Shown here: piece by piece, positions 15,245 to 23,761 of the stretch
How the letters are laid out: each line of letters opens with the position of its first letter
How positions within the stretch are numbered: the first letter of the stretch is position 1
Notes under the pieces: model-generated
Database searches by the model: none
Told to the model about the DNA's origin: nothing
Seen by the model: the letters and a program-made list of their open reading frames with translations, nothing else
Translations under genes and position numbers: made by a program
Source of the DNA: Caldilineaceae bacterium
Lineage (GTDB): Bacteria > Chloroflexota > Anaerolineae > Caldilineales > Caldilineaceae
NCBI GenBank assembly: GCA_022824685.1
Contig: JAJDZJ010000019.1
Span: 1-45,540, forward strand
Length of the DNA stretch: 45,540 nucleotides
Reading direction: 5' to 3'

Positions 15245-16837
15245 TCAGAACTCTCTGTCCAACATGCCCACCGGAACTTCGATTAGTGTTGGTTTCCCGT
15301 TCCTGCCGGCAACGGCCTCTTCCAGAGCCGTCTGCAGTGCGCTGGCGTCTGTGGCTTGTACGCCGTGCGCGCCGAAACTTTGCGCCAGCGCAACGAAGTC
15401 GGGGTTGTGCAGTTTGGTGCCGAGAACATGCCCGTCAAACTCCTCCATCTGCGCCCGCAGGACGTTGCCGTAGGCGTTGTCGTTGAAGACGATGGCCACC
15501 GCGTTGATCCCGTACTGCACCGCCGTGGACAGCTCGTGCACATTGTAGAGAAAGCCGCCGTCACCGGAAATCGAAACGACGGTCCGGTCTGGGCAAGCGA
15601 CTTTGGCGCCCAACGCGATAGGGTAGGCGCAGCCCAGTGTGCCGTGAGACGAGCTGGTCAAGTATGAGTGCGGCGCCCGGGGCCTGAAATAGTTGCGGCT
15701 GTAGTACCCCATCTGGTTCATGCCCTGGATAACGATGCCGTCATCGGGCAGGGCCGCGTGGATCGCCTCCATGAAGCCCCACTGCGGCTGCAACTGGGAG
15801 GAGGGATCGAAGCGGGCCCCGTTTATTGCCGCGACCTCCGCCTGAACGGCCTCGGCCTTGTCGCCGCGGGAAGGTCCGGCAGCGGCGACGGCCTGATTGA
15901 GCGCCATCATTACCGGATAGGCATCGCCTTGAATGGTAAGTTGCTCGTTGTCTCCTACGAGCTCGGACTCGTCGACATCGATACGGATTACCTGCTGGCC
16001 GTCGCCGCGCCTGAAGTTGCTCGCGCCGACTGCCAGAATCAGGTCCCGACCTGTGAGCCAGCTGCGCAGCGGCTGAAAGCGCATTTCCGCCATGCCAAGA
16101 GAAAGCGGATGGAGTTCCGAAATTGCCCCCTTCCCCTGTCTCGTCGTCACGACCGGTATCTGCAGGTAGTCTGCCAGCTCGGCCACAAGAGTAGCGGCCT
16201 TGGCCCGCATTACGCCGCCCCCAGCCCAGATGACCGGCCGCCGCGCCGACACGAGCAGTTCCGCCGCCTGTTGAATTATCTGCGCATCGTCAAACCTGGG
16301 CTTTGGTGTATCGGAAGCGGGCTGTTCCATGCCAACCTCCTCCGTCGCAGCGAACACCGACGGAGGCACTTCGATCCCCACCGGCCGCGGCCGCCCCTTG
16401 CGAAGCTGCCGAAACGCCTCCCGCACAATCTCGGGAATCTCGGCCGGACGCCGCGCACGACCAACCCACTTCGTCAGCGGACCCAGCCACGCGCTCTCGT
16501 CGAGTTCAAGCCCTTCCTTGCGATGGTGATGACCTCCAGTCACCACCAATATCGGCGATGACGTCGCGTAGGCGGTTGCGACGCCTGAAAGGGCGTTGAA
16601 GAGACCGGGCCCCTCCACAACCAGGGCTGCCCCTATCTCGCCGCTGGCGCGCGCATACCCGTCCGCCATGTAGCTGGCGGCCTGTTCGTGCCGCACCGCG
16701 ATGTAGCGTACGCTCTGTGTCGTGTAAAGCGCGTCGATCGCTTCGTACTGTCCTGCACCGGGCACGCCGAATACGACCCGCAGCCCTTCAACGGCCAGCG
16801 ACCGCACCAACGCCTGCCCTCCATTCATTCTCGCCAT
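15245..16837 (-). CDS. thiamine diphosphate-dependent enzyme (acetolactate synthase/decarboxylase family)
   Basis: A 530-residue protein with the three-domain layout of acetolactate synthase, benzoylformate decarboxylase and related enzymes. The N-terminal PYR domain starts VFGVPGAGQYEAIDALY and contains the cofactor-activating glutamate in AVRHEQAASYMADGYAR (Glu51). A central FAD/NAD-like domain follows. The C-terminal PP domain has GDGGFLYNVHELSTAVQYG and NDNAYGNV, the GDG-to-NDN metal-diphosphate motif. The reaction is carboligation or decarboxylation of a 2-oxo acid; the sequence does not tell which. No small regulatory subunit is nearby, which argues against branched-chain amino acid synthesis. 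Its place between an LLM monooxygenase and an HpcH aldolase suggests catabolism of a 2-oxo acid from the imported solute. Confidence 0.88.
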   Translation of the reverse strand: MARMNGGQALVRSLAVEGLRVVFGVPGAGQYEAIDALYTTQSVRYIAVRHEQAASYMADGYARASGEIGAALVVEGPGLFNALSGVATAYATSSPILVVTGGHHHRKEGLELDESAWLGPLTKWVGRARRPAEIPEIVREAFRQLRKGRPRPVGIEVPPSVFAATEEVGMEQPASDTPKPRFDDAQIIQQAAELLVSARRPVIWAGGGVMRAKAATLVAELADYLQIPVVTTRQGKGAISELHPLSLGMAEMRFQPLRSWLTGRDLILAVGASNFRRGDGQQVIRIDVDESELVGDNEQLTIQGDAYPVMMALNQAVAAAGPSRGDKAEAVQAEVAAINGARFDPSSQLQPQWGFMEAIHAALPDDGIVIQGMNQMGYYSRNYFRPRAPHSYLTSSSHGTLGCAYPIALGAKVACPDRTVVSISGDGGFLYNVHELSTAVQYGINAVAIVFNDNAYGNVLRAQMEEFDGHVLGTKLHNPDFVALAQSFGAHGVQATDASALQTALEEAVAGRNGKPTLIEVPVGMLDREF

Positions 16838-16914
16838 TTATCAGCTATCCTGACTGTGTTGGTTCAAATCTGCTATTGTATCGAGCCGGGCGTTGGCCCT
16901 GCCCGAAGAGGATC

Positions 16915-17985
16915 CTACGGCAGCTCGGGCACGATCTCGTTGGCAAGCGTCTCCATGCAAGCGAGCCACCGTTCCTTGTCATCCCAGTCGTGCGCAATCA
17001 TCAGCAGCGTGCCCCAGCCGCCGGTCTCTTCGTACAGTTCATGCAGTCGCCTCAGACACTCATCCTTGTCGCCGATGATGCACAGTTCCTTCAGCATGTA
17101 GTCCACGGTGACATCCTCGTCCGGCATCTCCGGGTCATCTTTCAATACCTCGACCATGCCTGCCGATCCGATCAACCAGCGCAAATAGGCCATTGATCCC
17201 GCCAAGGCGCCGCTGCTGGCCCGTTCCCAGGCTGCTTCGGTCGTCTCGTCGATGAAGATGCTGCGAGATACGCGCCAAATGTCTCGGTCCGGCTCTGGCA
17301 GTCCGGTGGAAGCGGCCCCCTTGCAATATGTCTCCCAATGTTCGGCAAGCGTGGAGCCGGAAACAGCGTTTGTGCTGATGGGGATGTATCCCCTTTCGCC
17401 CGCCATGTTGGCTGCTCGAGACTGGCCGCGGATGATGCTCATCCCGATCGGCGGATGCGGCTTCTGATACGGTTGCAGCATCTCGCCGATTCCATACTCA
17501 GGGTTTCCCCCTTCAAGTTTGATGTGGTAGAAGTCGCCTTTGAAATCAAAAGGCGGATCGGTCTGCCATAGCTTCAGAATCATGTCGATGCTCTCGACCG
17601 TCATCAGGCCCTGCGTGCCCGGATCCGGCAGGTCGAAGAGACCCCAGTCGGTCGGTACGCCCCCCTGCCCGAACCCGCAATTGATGCGTCCGCGCGAGAG
17701 ATGGTCCAGGTAGGCCAGCCGCACCGCCACGTTGACCGGGTGATGCTGCGGCAGGATGGAGACGCCGCTTCCGAGCCGGATGTTTTTGGTGCGCGGAAGG
17801 ACGTTGGCGATGAAAACATCGTTTGACGGGATAGGTTCCCATGCGAGCGTATGGTGCTGGCCGATCCAGGCCTCGGTAAACCCCAACTCGTCCGCCCGCA
17901 CCACAAATTCGATATCCTCTTCAAATCCGAGAGTAAAGTCCTTTTCCGGCGGATGCAGCGGCATCATGAATGTGCCAAGTTTCAT
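16915..17985 (-). CDS. LLM-class flavin-dependent oxidoreductase (luciferase-like monooxygenase)
   Basis: A 356-residue bacterial luciferase-like TIM barrel. It starts MKLGTFMMPLHPPEKDF, then FVVRADELGFTEAWIGQHH, RLGSGVSILPQHHPVNVA and LDHLSRGRINCGFGQG, all typical of FMNH2- or F420-dependent members of the alkanal monooxygenase family. These enzymes oxygenate or oxidise small organic molecules using reduced flavin from a partner. A reductase is not encoded nearby. It sits between the sialidase-like gene (33 bases upstream) and the ThDP enzyme (77 bases downstream), in the same transcription direction. Substrate unknown. Confidence 0.9.
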   Translation of the reverse strand: MKLGTFMMPLHPPEKDFTLGFEEDIEFVVRADELGFTEAWIGQHHTLAWEPIPSNDVFIANVLPRTKNIRLGSGVSILPQHHPVNVAVRLAYLDHLSRGRINCGFGQGGVPTDWGLFDLPDPGTQGLMTVESIDMILKLWQTDPPFDFKGDFYHIKLEGGNPEYGIGEMLQPYQKPHPPIGMSIIRGQSRAANMAGERGYIPISTNAVSGSTLAEHWETYCKGAASTGLPEPDRDIWRVSRSIFIDETTEAAWERASSGALAGSMAYLRWLIGSAGMVEVLKDDPEMPDEDVTVDYMLKELCIIGDKDECLRRLHELYEETGGWGTLLMIAHDWDDKERWLACMETLANEIVPELP

Positions 17986-18018
17986 TTCAATGCCTCCCTC
18001 TTTCCTCTGTGAGAGCTG

Positions 18019-19203
18019 TTAGCGCGGCGGCGTGCCTCTGCTATGGGTTGGCTTCAGATCGAGTGCCAGCGCCCTGAAATTCTCGATGCGGTGCAAAGTG
18101 ACAAGATTCGTGTCATGCTGGTTGAACCCACCCTGCGAAGTGCGGGAAATCACCAGCAGATCGTTCCCCTTGATCAGTTGCGAAGCATAGCTGAAAGCTT
18201 CGAAAATGCTGCGGCTCATCGCCACACAGCCGGCCTGGAACCAGTTGAGTGCGTCCAGGCTGTACATCAGCATCAATATGCGCCGTTCGTTGCCCGGCGG
18301 GCTTGCGAAGCCGGCCGCGCGCAGCGGTTCCCGATCCTGCCACGTGTCGGTTGGCAGTGTCACGGTCGTCCAGAACAGGTCGCTCGGCTCGTCGTATACG
18401 ATGTGGAATTTACACTGCGCCCCCGGCATTGGATAGAACTGGATAAAGCGGTAATCCAAAGTCTCGCCGTCATCCTCCAGGCCGCAAACTGAGGCGATGC
18501 CACCCGTAGTATGCCCGTCAATGATGGTGCGCAGAAGCACTCGCATCTCCCCGCGTACGTCGATGATGTTGCCCTCAATGAAACAGTCCTCCACCACCTT
18601 GTCCGCCGCGCTCGCCTGGTAACGGCGCTGGCTCAACGCGTCCGGCACGCCGGGAAAGTGGACCTTGTTGGACATGCGCCAGGCTGAAGGGTCGAGCAGG
18701 TCCCGTTCGAGGTCGCCGGCGATGACGAGCGACTCCCACTGGCTCCTGCCAACCGCGTCGTCGCCGACCGGGCATGTCTCGAAAGCGCGATATACGCAGC
18801 CGTTGCGAAAGAGGATGCTGGTCGGCGCGTTGTGATGACGGCAGCCAAACAGCCGGGAAGGATGGCTCCAGCTTTCCCCTCCGTCCTCCGATCGCGCGAT
18901 GATGATTTCACGGCTCAGGCGGCGGTTGCCAATGCAGTACAACGTGTCTTCCACTGCAAACAATGAAGGCCAGATGATGTCCAGCGCCGCAGTCCTGCGC
19001 CACCGGTTGCCGTCGTCGTCGCTCACAAGGATTTCAAGCTGGTCGGGGATCTTCTCAACGAGCGGCTGCGGGCGAAACCATTCAAAACTCGCGATCAAGC
19101 GGCCCGAAGGCAGCTGCGCCAGACATGGCGAGCCGGTATACACACTCTCTCTGTCGGGAGACTCCGCAATTACCAGAAAGTCGCCCGCGAGAATCCTGTT
19201 CAT
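18019..19203 (-). CDS. sialidase-like (BNR/Asp-box) six-bladed propeller protein
   Basis: A 394-residue protein with at least two Asp boxes of the S-x-D-x-G-x-x-W type: SDDDGNRW near residue 60 and SEDGGESW near residue 108. The N-terminal ESVYTGSPCLAQLPSGRLIASF matches the first blade of exo-alpha-sialidase-like proteins. No signal peptide is visible, so it would act in the cytoplasm unless exported another way. Asp boxes mark the fold, not the activity: many such proteins are not neuraminidases, and no sialate lyase or kinase gene is in the window. It follows the Opp-type transporter genes on the same strand, so it may hydrolyse an imported glycoside. A second family member heads the divergent operon at 25833. 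Confidence 0.8.
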   Translation of the reverse strand: MNRILAGDFLVIAESPDRESVYTGSPCLAQLPSGRLIASFEWFRPQPLVEKIPDQLEILVSDDDGNRWRRTAALDIIWPSLFAVEDTLYCIGNRRLSREIIIARSEDGGESWSHPSRLFGCRHHNAPTSILFRNGCVYRAFETCPVGDDAVGRSQWESLVIAGDLERDLLDPSAWRMSNKVHFPGVPDALSQRRYQASAADKVVEDCFIEGNIIDVRGEMRVLLRTIIDGHTTGGIASVCGLEDDGETLDYRFIQFYPMPGAQCKFHIVYDEPSDLFWTTVTLPTDTWQDREPLRAAGFASPPGNERRILMLMYSLDALNWFQAGCVAMSRSIFEAFSYASQLIKGNDLLVISRTSQGGFNQHDTNLVTLHRIENFRALALDLKPTHSRGTPPR

Positions 19204-19337
19204 CAGCTGCCTTGTGAACTCTGTTGGAAAGAGTGCGGAAGGAATGAAATGGTGTCTTCAACTGCATCGCCTGCCCGCGCCATCAGCCTTGAAGGTGAGG
19301 TAGAGGGAGCGGCCACGTTCTACCTGCGGCCTTGGTG

Positions 19338-20330
19338 TCACACCGCGTGACAGGCGACCCAATGGCCGGGCTCGGCCTCCCGCCACTCCGGCACCACATG
19401 ATCGCACGGCTCAAAGGCAAGAGGACAGCGGGGATGGAAGCGGCAACCGCTGGGTGGACTGATCGCGCTCGGCACGTTGCCTTCAATGACGATATGCTCC
19501 CGTTGCCGCTCCTGGCGCGGATTTGGTACCGGCACCGACAGCAAAAGCGCGTTGGTATAGGGATGCAAGGGATTGTCAAATAAGCTCTCTTTCGGCGCCA
19601 TCTCCACCACCCGGCCCAGATACATCACCGCCACCCTGTCGCTGATATGGCGTACCACGGCCAGATCATGAGCGATGAAGAGATAGGTGAGGTCATACTC
19701 CTCCTGCAGGTCCTGCAGCAGGTTGATTATCTGGGCCTGAATCGAAACGTCCAGGGCCGAAATCGGCTCATCGCAGACAATAAACTCCGGTTCGCAAGCC
19801 AAGGCGCGTGCGATACACACCCGCTGCCGCTGGCCGCCGGAAAACTCGTGCGGGTAGCGGAATGCAAAAGCAGGGTTAAGCCCGACATCGTTCAGCAGCC
19901 TGGAAATCCGCTCCTGGGCCTCCTTCCCGCTTGCCAGTTCGTGCAGCCAAAGCGGTTCGCCAATCGCGTTGCCAACTGTCATACGCGGGCTGAGCGTAGA
20001 ATAGGGATCCTGGAAAATAATCTGCATTCGCCTGCGCAGCGGCCGCATCTCCTTTTCCGAAAGCCCGGTGACCTCGTTCCCTTCAAAGTAGACTTTTCCA
20101 GATGTCGGTCGATGCAACTGAAGTAGTGTCAGGCCCGCCGTAGACTTGCCGCAGCCGGATTCGCCCACCAGCCCCAGTGTTTCGCCCCGTTGCACGTCAA
20201 ATGAGACCTCGTCCAGCGCATGCACCGTCGCCTTGGTCTCGCCATAGGCTCCAATGCGCACGGAGAAGTGCTTGGTCAGATTCTCAACCCGTACAAGGGG
20301 CGCCCTGTTACTGCTGTCAGTCTGGCTCAT
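19338..20330 (-). CDS. oligopeptide/dipeptide-type ABC transporter ATPase (OppF/DppF-like)
   Basis: A 330-residue ATPase. Walker A is [12 protein letters not shown] near residue 55, the signature is [15 protein letters not shown] near 165, and Walker B with the catalytic glutamate is [14 protein letters not shown]. The Oligo_HPY C-terminal extension ([17 protein letters not shown], and [10 protein letters not shown] with clustered cysteines) is typical of the Opp/Dpp family. It pairs with the ATPase at 20379 to drive the permeases at 21482 and 22610. The gene starts 48 bases downstream of its partner. Confidence 0.94.
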   Translation of the reverse strand: MSQTDSSNRAPLVRVENLTKHFSVRIGAYGETKATVHALDEVSFDVQRGETLGLVGESGCGKSTAGLTLLQLHRPTSGKVYFEGNEVTGLSEKEMRPLRRRMQIIFQDPYSTLSPRMTVGNAIGEPLWLHELASGKEAQERISRLLNDVGLNPAFAFRYPHEFSGGQRQRVCIARALACEPEFIVCDEPISALDVSIQAQIINLLQDLQEEYDLTYLFIAHDLAVVRHISDRVAVMYLGRVVEMAPKESLFDNPLHPYTNALLLSVPVPNPRQERQREHIVIEGNVPSAISPPSGCRFHPRCPLAFEPCDHVVPEWREAEPGHWVACHAV

Positions 20331-20378
20331 AACCGATCCTGGGATTCCGGCACTTGGATAGGTTCAGGTTGGCTCTGG

Positions 20379-21398
20379 CTAAACGCTGCCGGCCGCGGCG
20401 CCGGCCTCCAATTCTACCTCGCGGATGTCGACCCAGCAGGCAGCGCGATGGCCTCCGTCACCGGCGTCGATAACCGGCTCCAGCATGGGGTTTTCTTTCC
20501 GGCAACGGTCAATGGCGTACGGGCAGCGGGGATGAAAGGGACAGAACTCGGGTAGGTCAACCAGGTCCGGCGGCGAACCGCCAATCGTCGTCAGGCGCGT
20601 TCCCGTCTCACCTGCCAGGCTGGGCAGCGCCCCCATCAGACCAACCGTATAGGGGTGACGCGGATCTTCGAAAAGCGCATCGACCGGCGCCTCCTCTACG
20701 ATGTAGCCCGCATACATGACGATGACCCGGTCGGCAATGCCCGCGACAACGCTCAAATCATGCGTAATCCAGATCACCGCAACGCCCGACCGGTCGCGTA
20801 ACTCCTTGACCAGCTCGACGATCTGCGCCTGAATCGTAACATCCAGCGCGGTCGTAGGCTCATCCGCGATCAGGACAGCCGGTTCACACGACATCGACAT
20901 GGCGATCATGACCCGCTGGCGCATGCCGCCGGAGAACTGGTGCGGATATTCCCGCAGCCGCGCCGCACCGTCAGGGATACCCACCATCTCCAGCAGCTCT
21001 GCGCTCCGGGCGAGCGCCTCGCTCTTGCTCATCCCTCGATGGTAGATGAGAGGCTCGGCCATCTGCGTGCCGATGTTGATGAACGGGTTGAGCGAAGTCA
21101 TCGGATCCTGGAAAATCATGCCGATCTCGCCGCCGCGCACGTCTCGCAGCTGCCGCAGGTTCAGCTGAAGCAGATCTTCGCCCCGCAGCAACACCTGGCC
21201 GCTCTCTATGCTGGCGGCCGGCGGCAACAGCCGCACAAGGCTGAGCATGGTCACGCTCTTGCCGCAACCGCTTTCGCCCACCACCGCCAAAGTCTCGCCC
21301 TGGTCCAGTTGGAAGGAGACCCCGTTGACCGCGTAGACGTGTCCCTTGCGTACTTGGAAACGAGTCTGCAGATCTTGAACATCTAGGAGAACTGACAT
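20379..21398 (-). CDS. oligopeptide/dipeptide-type ABC transporter ATPase (OppD/DppD-like)
   Basis: About 339 residues from the chosen ATG at 21398, which opens [14 protein letters not shown]. The frame is open further upstream, but that extension overlaps the permease gene and has no protein-like sequence. Walker A is [10 protein letters not shown], the signature FSGGMRQRV, Walker [14 protein letters not shown], and the Oligo_HPY tail has [14 protein letters not shown] plus [10 protein letters not shown]. It forms the ATPase pair with the gene at 19338. No clear Shine-Dalgarno sequence precedes the ATG, so coupling to the upstream permease gene is possible. Confidence 0.93.
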   Translation of the reverse strand: MSVLLDVQDLQTRFQVRKGHVYAVNGVSFQLDQGETLAVVGESGCGKSVTMLSLVRLLPPAASIESGQVLLRGEDLLQLNLRQLRDVRGGEIGMIFQDPMTSLNPFINIGTQMAEPLIYHRGMSKSEALARSAELLEMVGIPDGAARLREYPHQFSGGMRQRVMIAMSMSCEPAVLIADEPTTALDVTIQAQIVELVKELRDRSGVAVIWITHDLSVVAGIADRVIVMYAGYIVEEAPVDALFEDPRHPYTVGLMGALPSLAGETGTRLTTIGGSPPDLVDLPEFCPFHPRCPYAIDRCRKENPMLEPVIDAGDGGHRAACWVDIREVELEAGAAAGSV

Positions 21399-21481
21399 AG
21401 GGATTGTAATCTGGTTCTCATGCTCTGGCAGGAATCCGACTGTCGGTGGGCAGCAAACGCGCAGGACCTGTTGCTGGAACC

Positions 21482-22453
21482 TTACCCTCCCCACTGACGG
21501 GGATTGAGCGCATCGTTGAGGCCGTCGCCCAGCCAGGCAAACGACACGGTTATGATGGCCATCATCACGGCCGGGCCGGCCAGCAGGTAAGGATGGGTCT
21601 GCCACATTCTCAGCCCGTCACTGATCATTTTCCCCCAGCTGGGTATGGGCAGCTGCACGCCAACGCCCAGGAAACTGAAGGCTGACTCCAGCACCATGGC
21701 GCCTCCCAGACCGGCGCTCACCGCCACGATCAGAGGACCCATTGCATTTGGAATCACGTAGCGCGTGAGAATTCGGCCCGTCGGCATGCCAAGGGCGCGA
21801 GCCGCAAGCACGTAGTTGCGGCTGCGGATCGACAGAATCTGGCCCCGGATCAGGCGGGCGTAGCCGGGCCACTGGATCAGCGCCAGCGCGCCAAAGACCA
21901 GGACTAGATCAACCCACATCGTCTGGCGGAAGAAACCGTTCTTCGTCGCCAGGTACATCTGCTCCATCCAGGCTTCGAGCGGAACCTTCAGCGTCAGATT
22001 GATGACAATTGCCAGCAGCAGAGCGGGCATCGAACGTGTCATGTCGGTCAGCCATACCACCAGCATGTCGACCCGTCCACCGAGGTATCCTGCCAGGGAA
22101 CCCATGATCAGCCCGACGATCAGGCTGATTGCGGTCGAGACCAGGCCCACCGCCACAGCCGTGCGCGCGCCGTAGAGAATGCGGCTGAACACGTCTCGGC
22201 CCAACTCGTCTGTGCCCAACCAGTGTTCGCTCGACGGCGCGGCCAGCCGGGCTGTAAAGTCCTGGGCCAGAAAATCGTAGGGCGTCAGGTATGGACCAAA
22301 TATGGCGATGAAAAAGAGGAGGATGATGGGAATGATGCCGATGACCGCAAGTTTATTCGCGGCCAGGCGCGCGACGGCGTCCTTCCACAAATTGGTGCGG
22401 CTGGCCTCCGCGATGCCAAAGTCGTCTGTTGGCGCTATTTCCTGGGTCGTCAT
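21482..22453 (-). CDS. oligopeptide/dipeptide-type ABC transporter permease (OppC/DppC-like)
   Basis: A 323-residue inner-membrane permease. A cytoplasmic N terminus leads into a first membrane helix (LAVIGIIPIILLFFIAIFG), followed by the OppC_N segment with HWLGTDELGRDVFSRILYGAR, the strongest marker of this subfamily. Several more membrane helices follow, and the ATPase-contacting EAA loop is seen as LAARALGMPTGRILTRYVIPNAMGP. It forms the channel with the permease at 22610. Confidence 0.94.
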   Translation of the reverse strand: MTTQEIAPTDDFGIAEASRTNLWKDAVARLAANKLAVIGIIPIILLFFIAIFGPYLTPYDFLAQDFTARLAAPSSEHWLGTDELGRDVFSRILYGARTAVAVGLVSTAISLIVGLIMGSLAGYLGGRVDMLVVWLTDMTRSMPALLLAIVINLTLKVPLEAWMEQMYLATKNGFFRQTMWVDLVLVFGALALIQWPGYARLIRGQILSIRSRNYVLAARALGMPTGRILTRYVIPNAMGPLIVAVSAGLGGAMVLESAFSFLGVGVQLPIPSWGKMISDGLRMWQTHPYLLAGPAVMMAIITVSFAWLGDGLNDALNPRQWGG

Positions 22454-22609
22454 CTCGTTATGGTCTGCTGGTCAGTGGAGAGCGAAATCGCTTCACTTTC
22501 AAGGCGGGGCTCAAAAAGGGGGTTTCGATGTCCCTTTCCGCTGAGACCCGATGAGGGCATTCGCGTTGGATCGTGGGGCGAGGCCTGTCCCCTGTAACTG
22601 GAGGATCGG

Positions 22610-23575
22610 TTACTCCTCGACACCGGTCATTGCCTGTGCGGCTCTCGGGTCCAATAGCGGATAGGTGATGTCAACCAACAGGTTCAACGCCATCACCAGG
22701 AACGCGCCAATCAGGGTGATCGCCACGATAACAGGATAGTCCACTCCGTAGGTGAAGTCGATCGTCAGGCGGCCCAGACCGGGGATGCCAAAAATCTTCT
22801 CGACGATGATTGCGCCGTTTACAATTCCAATTAACATCTGCCCCAATACGGTGACGACCGGCGTCAGCACAGGCCGCAGCATATGGCGGACAATCACCAT
22901 GAACTCCGGGACCCCCTTGGCGCGCGCTGTCCGCACATAGTCCTCCGACAACACCTCCAGCACGCCCGAACGCGTCTGACGAATGATGATCGCGATCGAA
23001 CCGAAGACCATCACGAACATCGGCAGAATCGCCTTCTTGCTGAACAATCCTTCCCAGCCGTATGGCGTCGTTTTCATAATTCCCAGACCCAATACCAGAA
23101 AGACCATCAGCATCGGACCAACAACGTAGCTCGGAATCCCGCTGATAAACAGCGCGGAGCCGAGTATCGAATTGTCGACCCAGTTGTTGTGGTTTAACCC
23201 CGCAATGATCCCTAACGGGATGCCGAGCAGGGCCACCAGAATCACCGTCGCAAGCCCAATCTGAAAGGAGACAGGCGCAGTGGCGCCGATCATGTCATTC
23301 ACCGAGCGCCCTGAAATCACCGACATGCCGAGGTCGCCTTGCACCAGGTGCCAAGTGTATTCTCCGAACTGAACGAGAAAGGGTCGGTCGAGCCCCTTTT
23401 CGCGGCGAATGGCATCCAACCTCTGCGCGTCATAGGTTACGTCTCCCTCCTCGCGCAGAAACATCAGCTTGATCGGATCGCCCGCGCCAAAAAAGGCCAT
23501 CGCATACACCGATAGGGCAAGAAGCAGCAGGGCCGGAATCCAGTAAAGAATGCGGCGCAATATATATTGACCCAT
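22610..23575 (-). CDS. oligopeptide/dipeptide-type ABC transporter permease (OppB/DppB-like)
   Basis: A 321-residue inner-membrane permease. It begins MGQYILRRILYWIPALLLLALSV, the usual OppB first helix, then has the periplasmic RLDAIRREKGLDRPFLVQFGEYTWH segment. Its EAA loop is EDYVRTARAKGVPEFMVIVRHMLRP, and it ends with TYPLLDPR, typical of the family. The binding-protein gene lies upstream, separated by 186 bases holding a long hairpin; the OppC-like gene lies 156 bases downstream. Confidence 0.94.
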   Translation of the reverse strand: MGQYILRRILYWIPALLLLALSVYAMAFFGAGDPIKLMFLREEGDVTYDAQRLDAIRREKGLDRPFLVQFGEYTWHLVQGDLGMSVISGRSVNDMIGATAPVSFQIGLATVILVALLGIPLGIIAGLNHNNWVDNSILGSALFISGIPSYVVGPMLMVFLVLGLGIMKTTPYGWEGLFSKKAILPMFVMVFGSIAIIIRQTRSGVLEVLSEDYVRTARAKGVPEFMVIVRHMLRPVLTPVVTVLGQMLIGIVNGAIIVEKIFGIPGLGRLTIDFTYGVDYPVIVAITLIGAFLVMALNLLVDITYPLLDPRAAQAMTGVEE

Positions 23576-23681
23576 TGCTAACCCTAACCCTTCATCGCTG
23601 GAATCGGATCGCTTTCACCTTCCAGCATCTGCCTGCGGGGAACGAGGAGACTCGCGCTAGAGAGTCTGTTTGCCGGGTAAA

Positions 23682-23732
23682 GCCGCAGGCAAAGGCGCCA
23701 GATAGGGTACTGACTGACGCCTTTGCCGCGGC
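23682..23732 (-). terminator. strong intercistronic stem-loop between binding-protein and permease genes
   Basis: GCCGC-A-GGCAAAGGCG (23682-23697) pairs with CGCCTTTGCCGCGGC (23718-23732): fifteen base pairs with one bulged A and a 20-base loop. On the transcribed strand it is followed by TTTACCC, a short T run, so partial termination is possible. Such hairpins commonly protect the upstream binding-protein mRNA and keep permease levels lower. Confidence 0.65.
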
Positions 23733-23761
23733 ATCATTTCGAGTTCAGGTTCGCGTAGACG

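Noticed and set aside
15668-16561. A long plus-strand open frame
   Set aside because: It is antisense to the ThDP enzyme, whose cofactor motifs prove the minus strand to be coding.
16855-16875. GGTTCAAATC resembling a tRNA T-loop
   Set aside because: No acceptor, D or anticodon stems can be formed around it, and the gap between genes is only 77 bases.
21399-21605. N-terminal extension of the OppD-like ATPase
   Set aside because: The extra 69 codons overlap the permease gene, lack any family similarity, and the ATPase homology begins at MSVLLDVQ.
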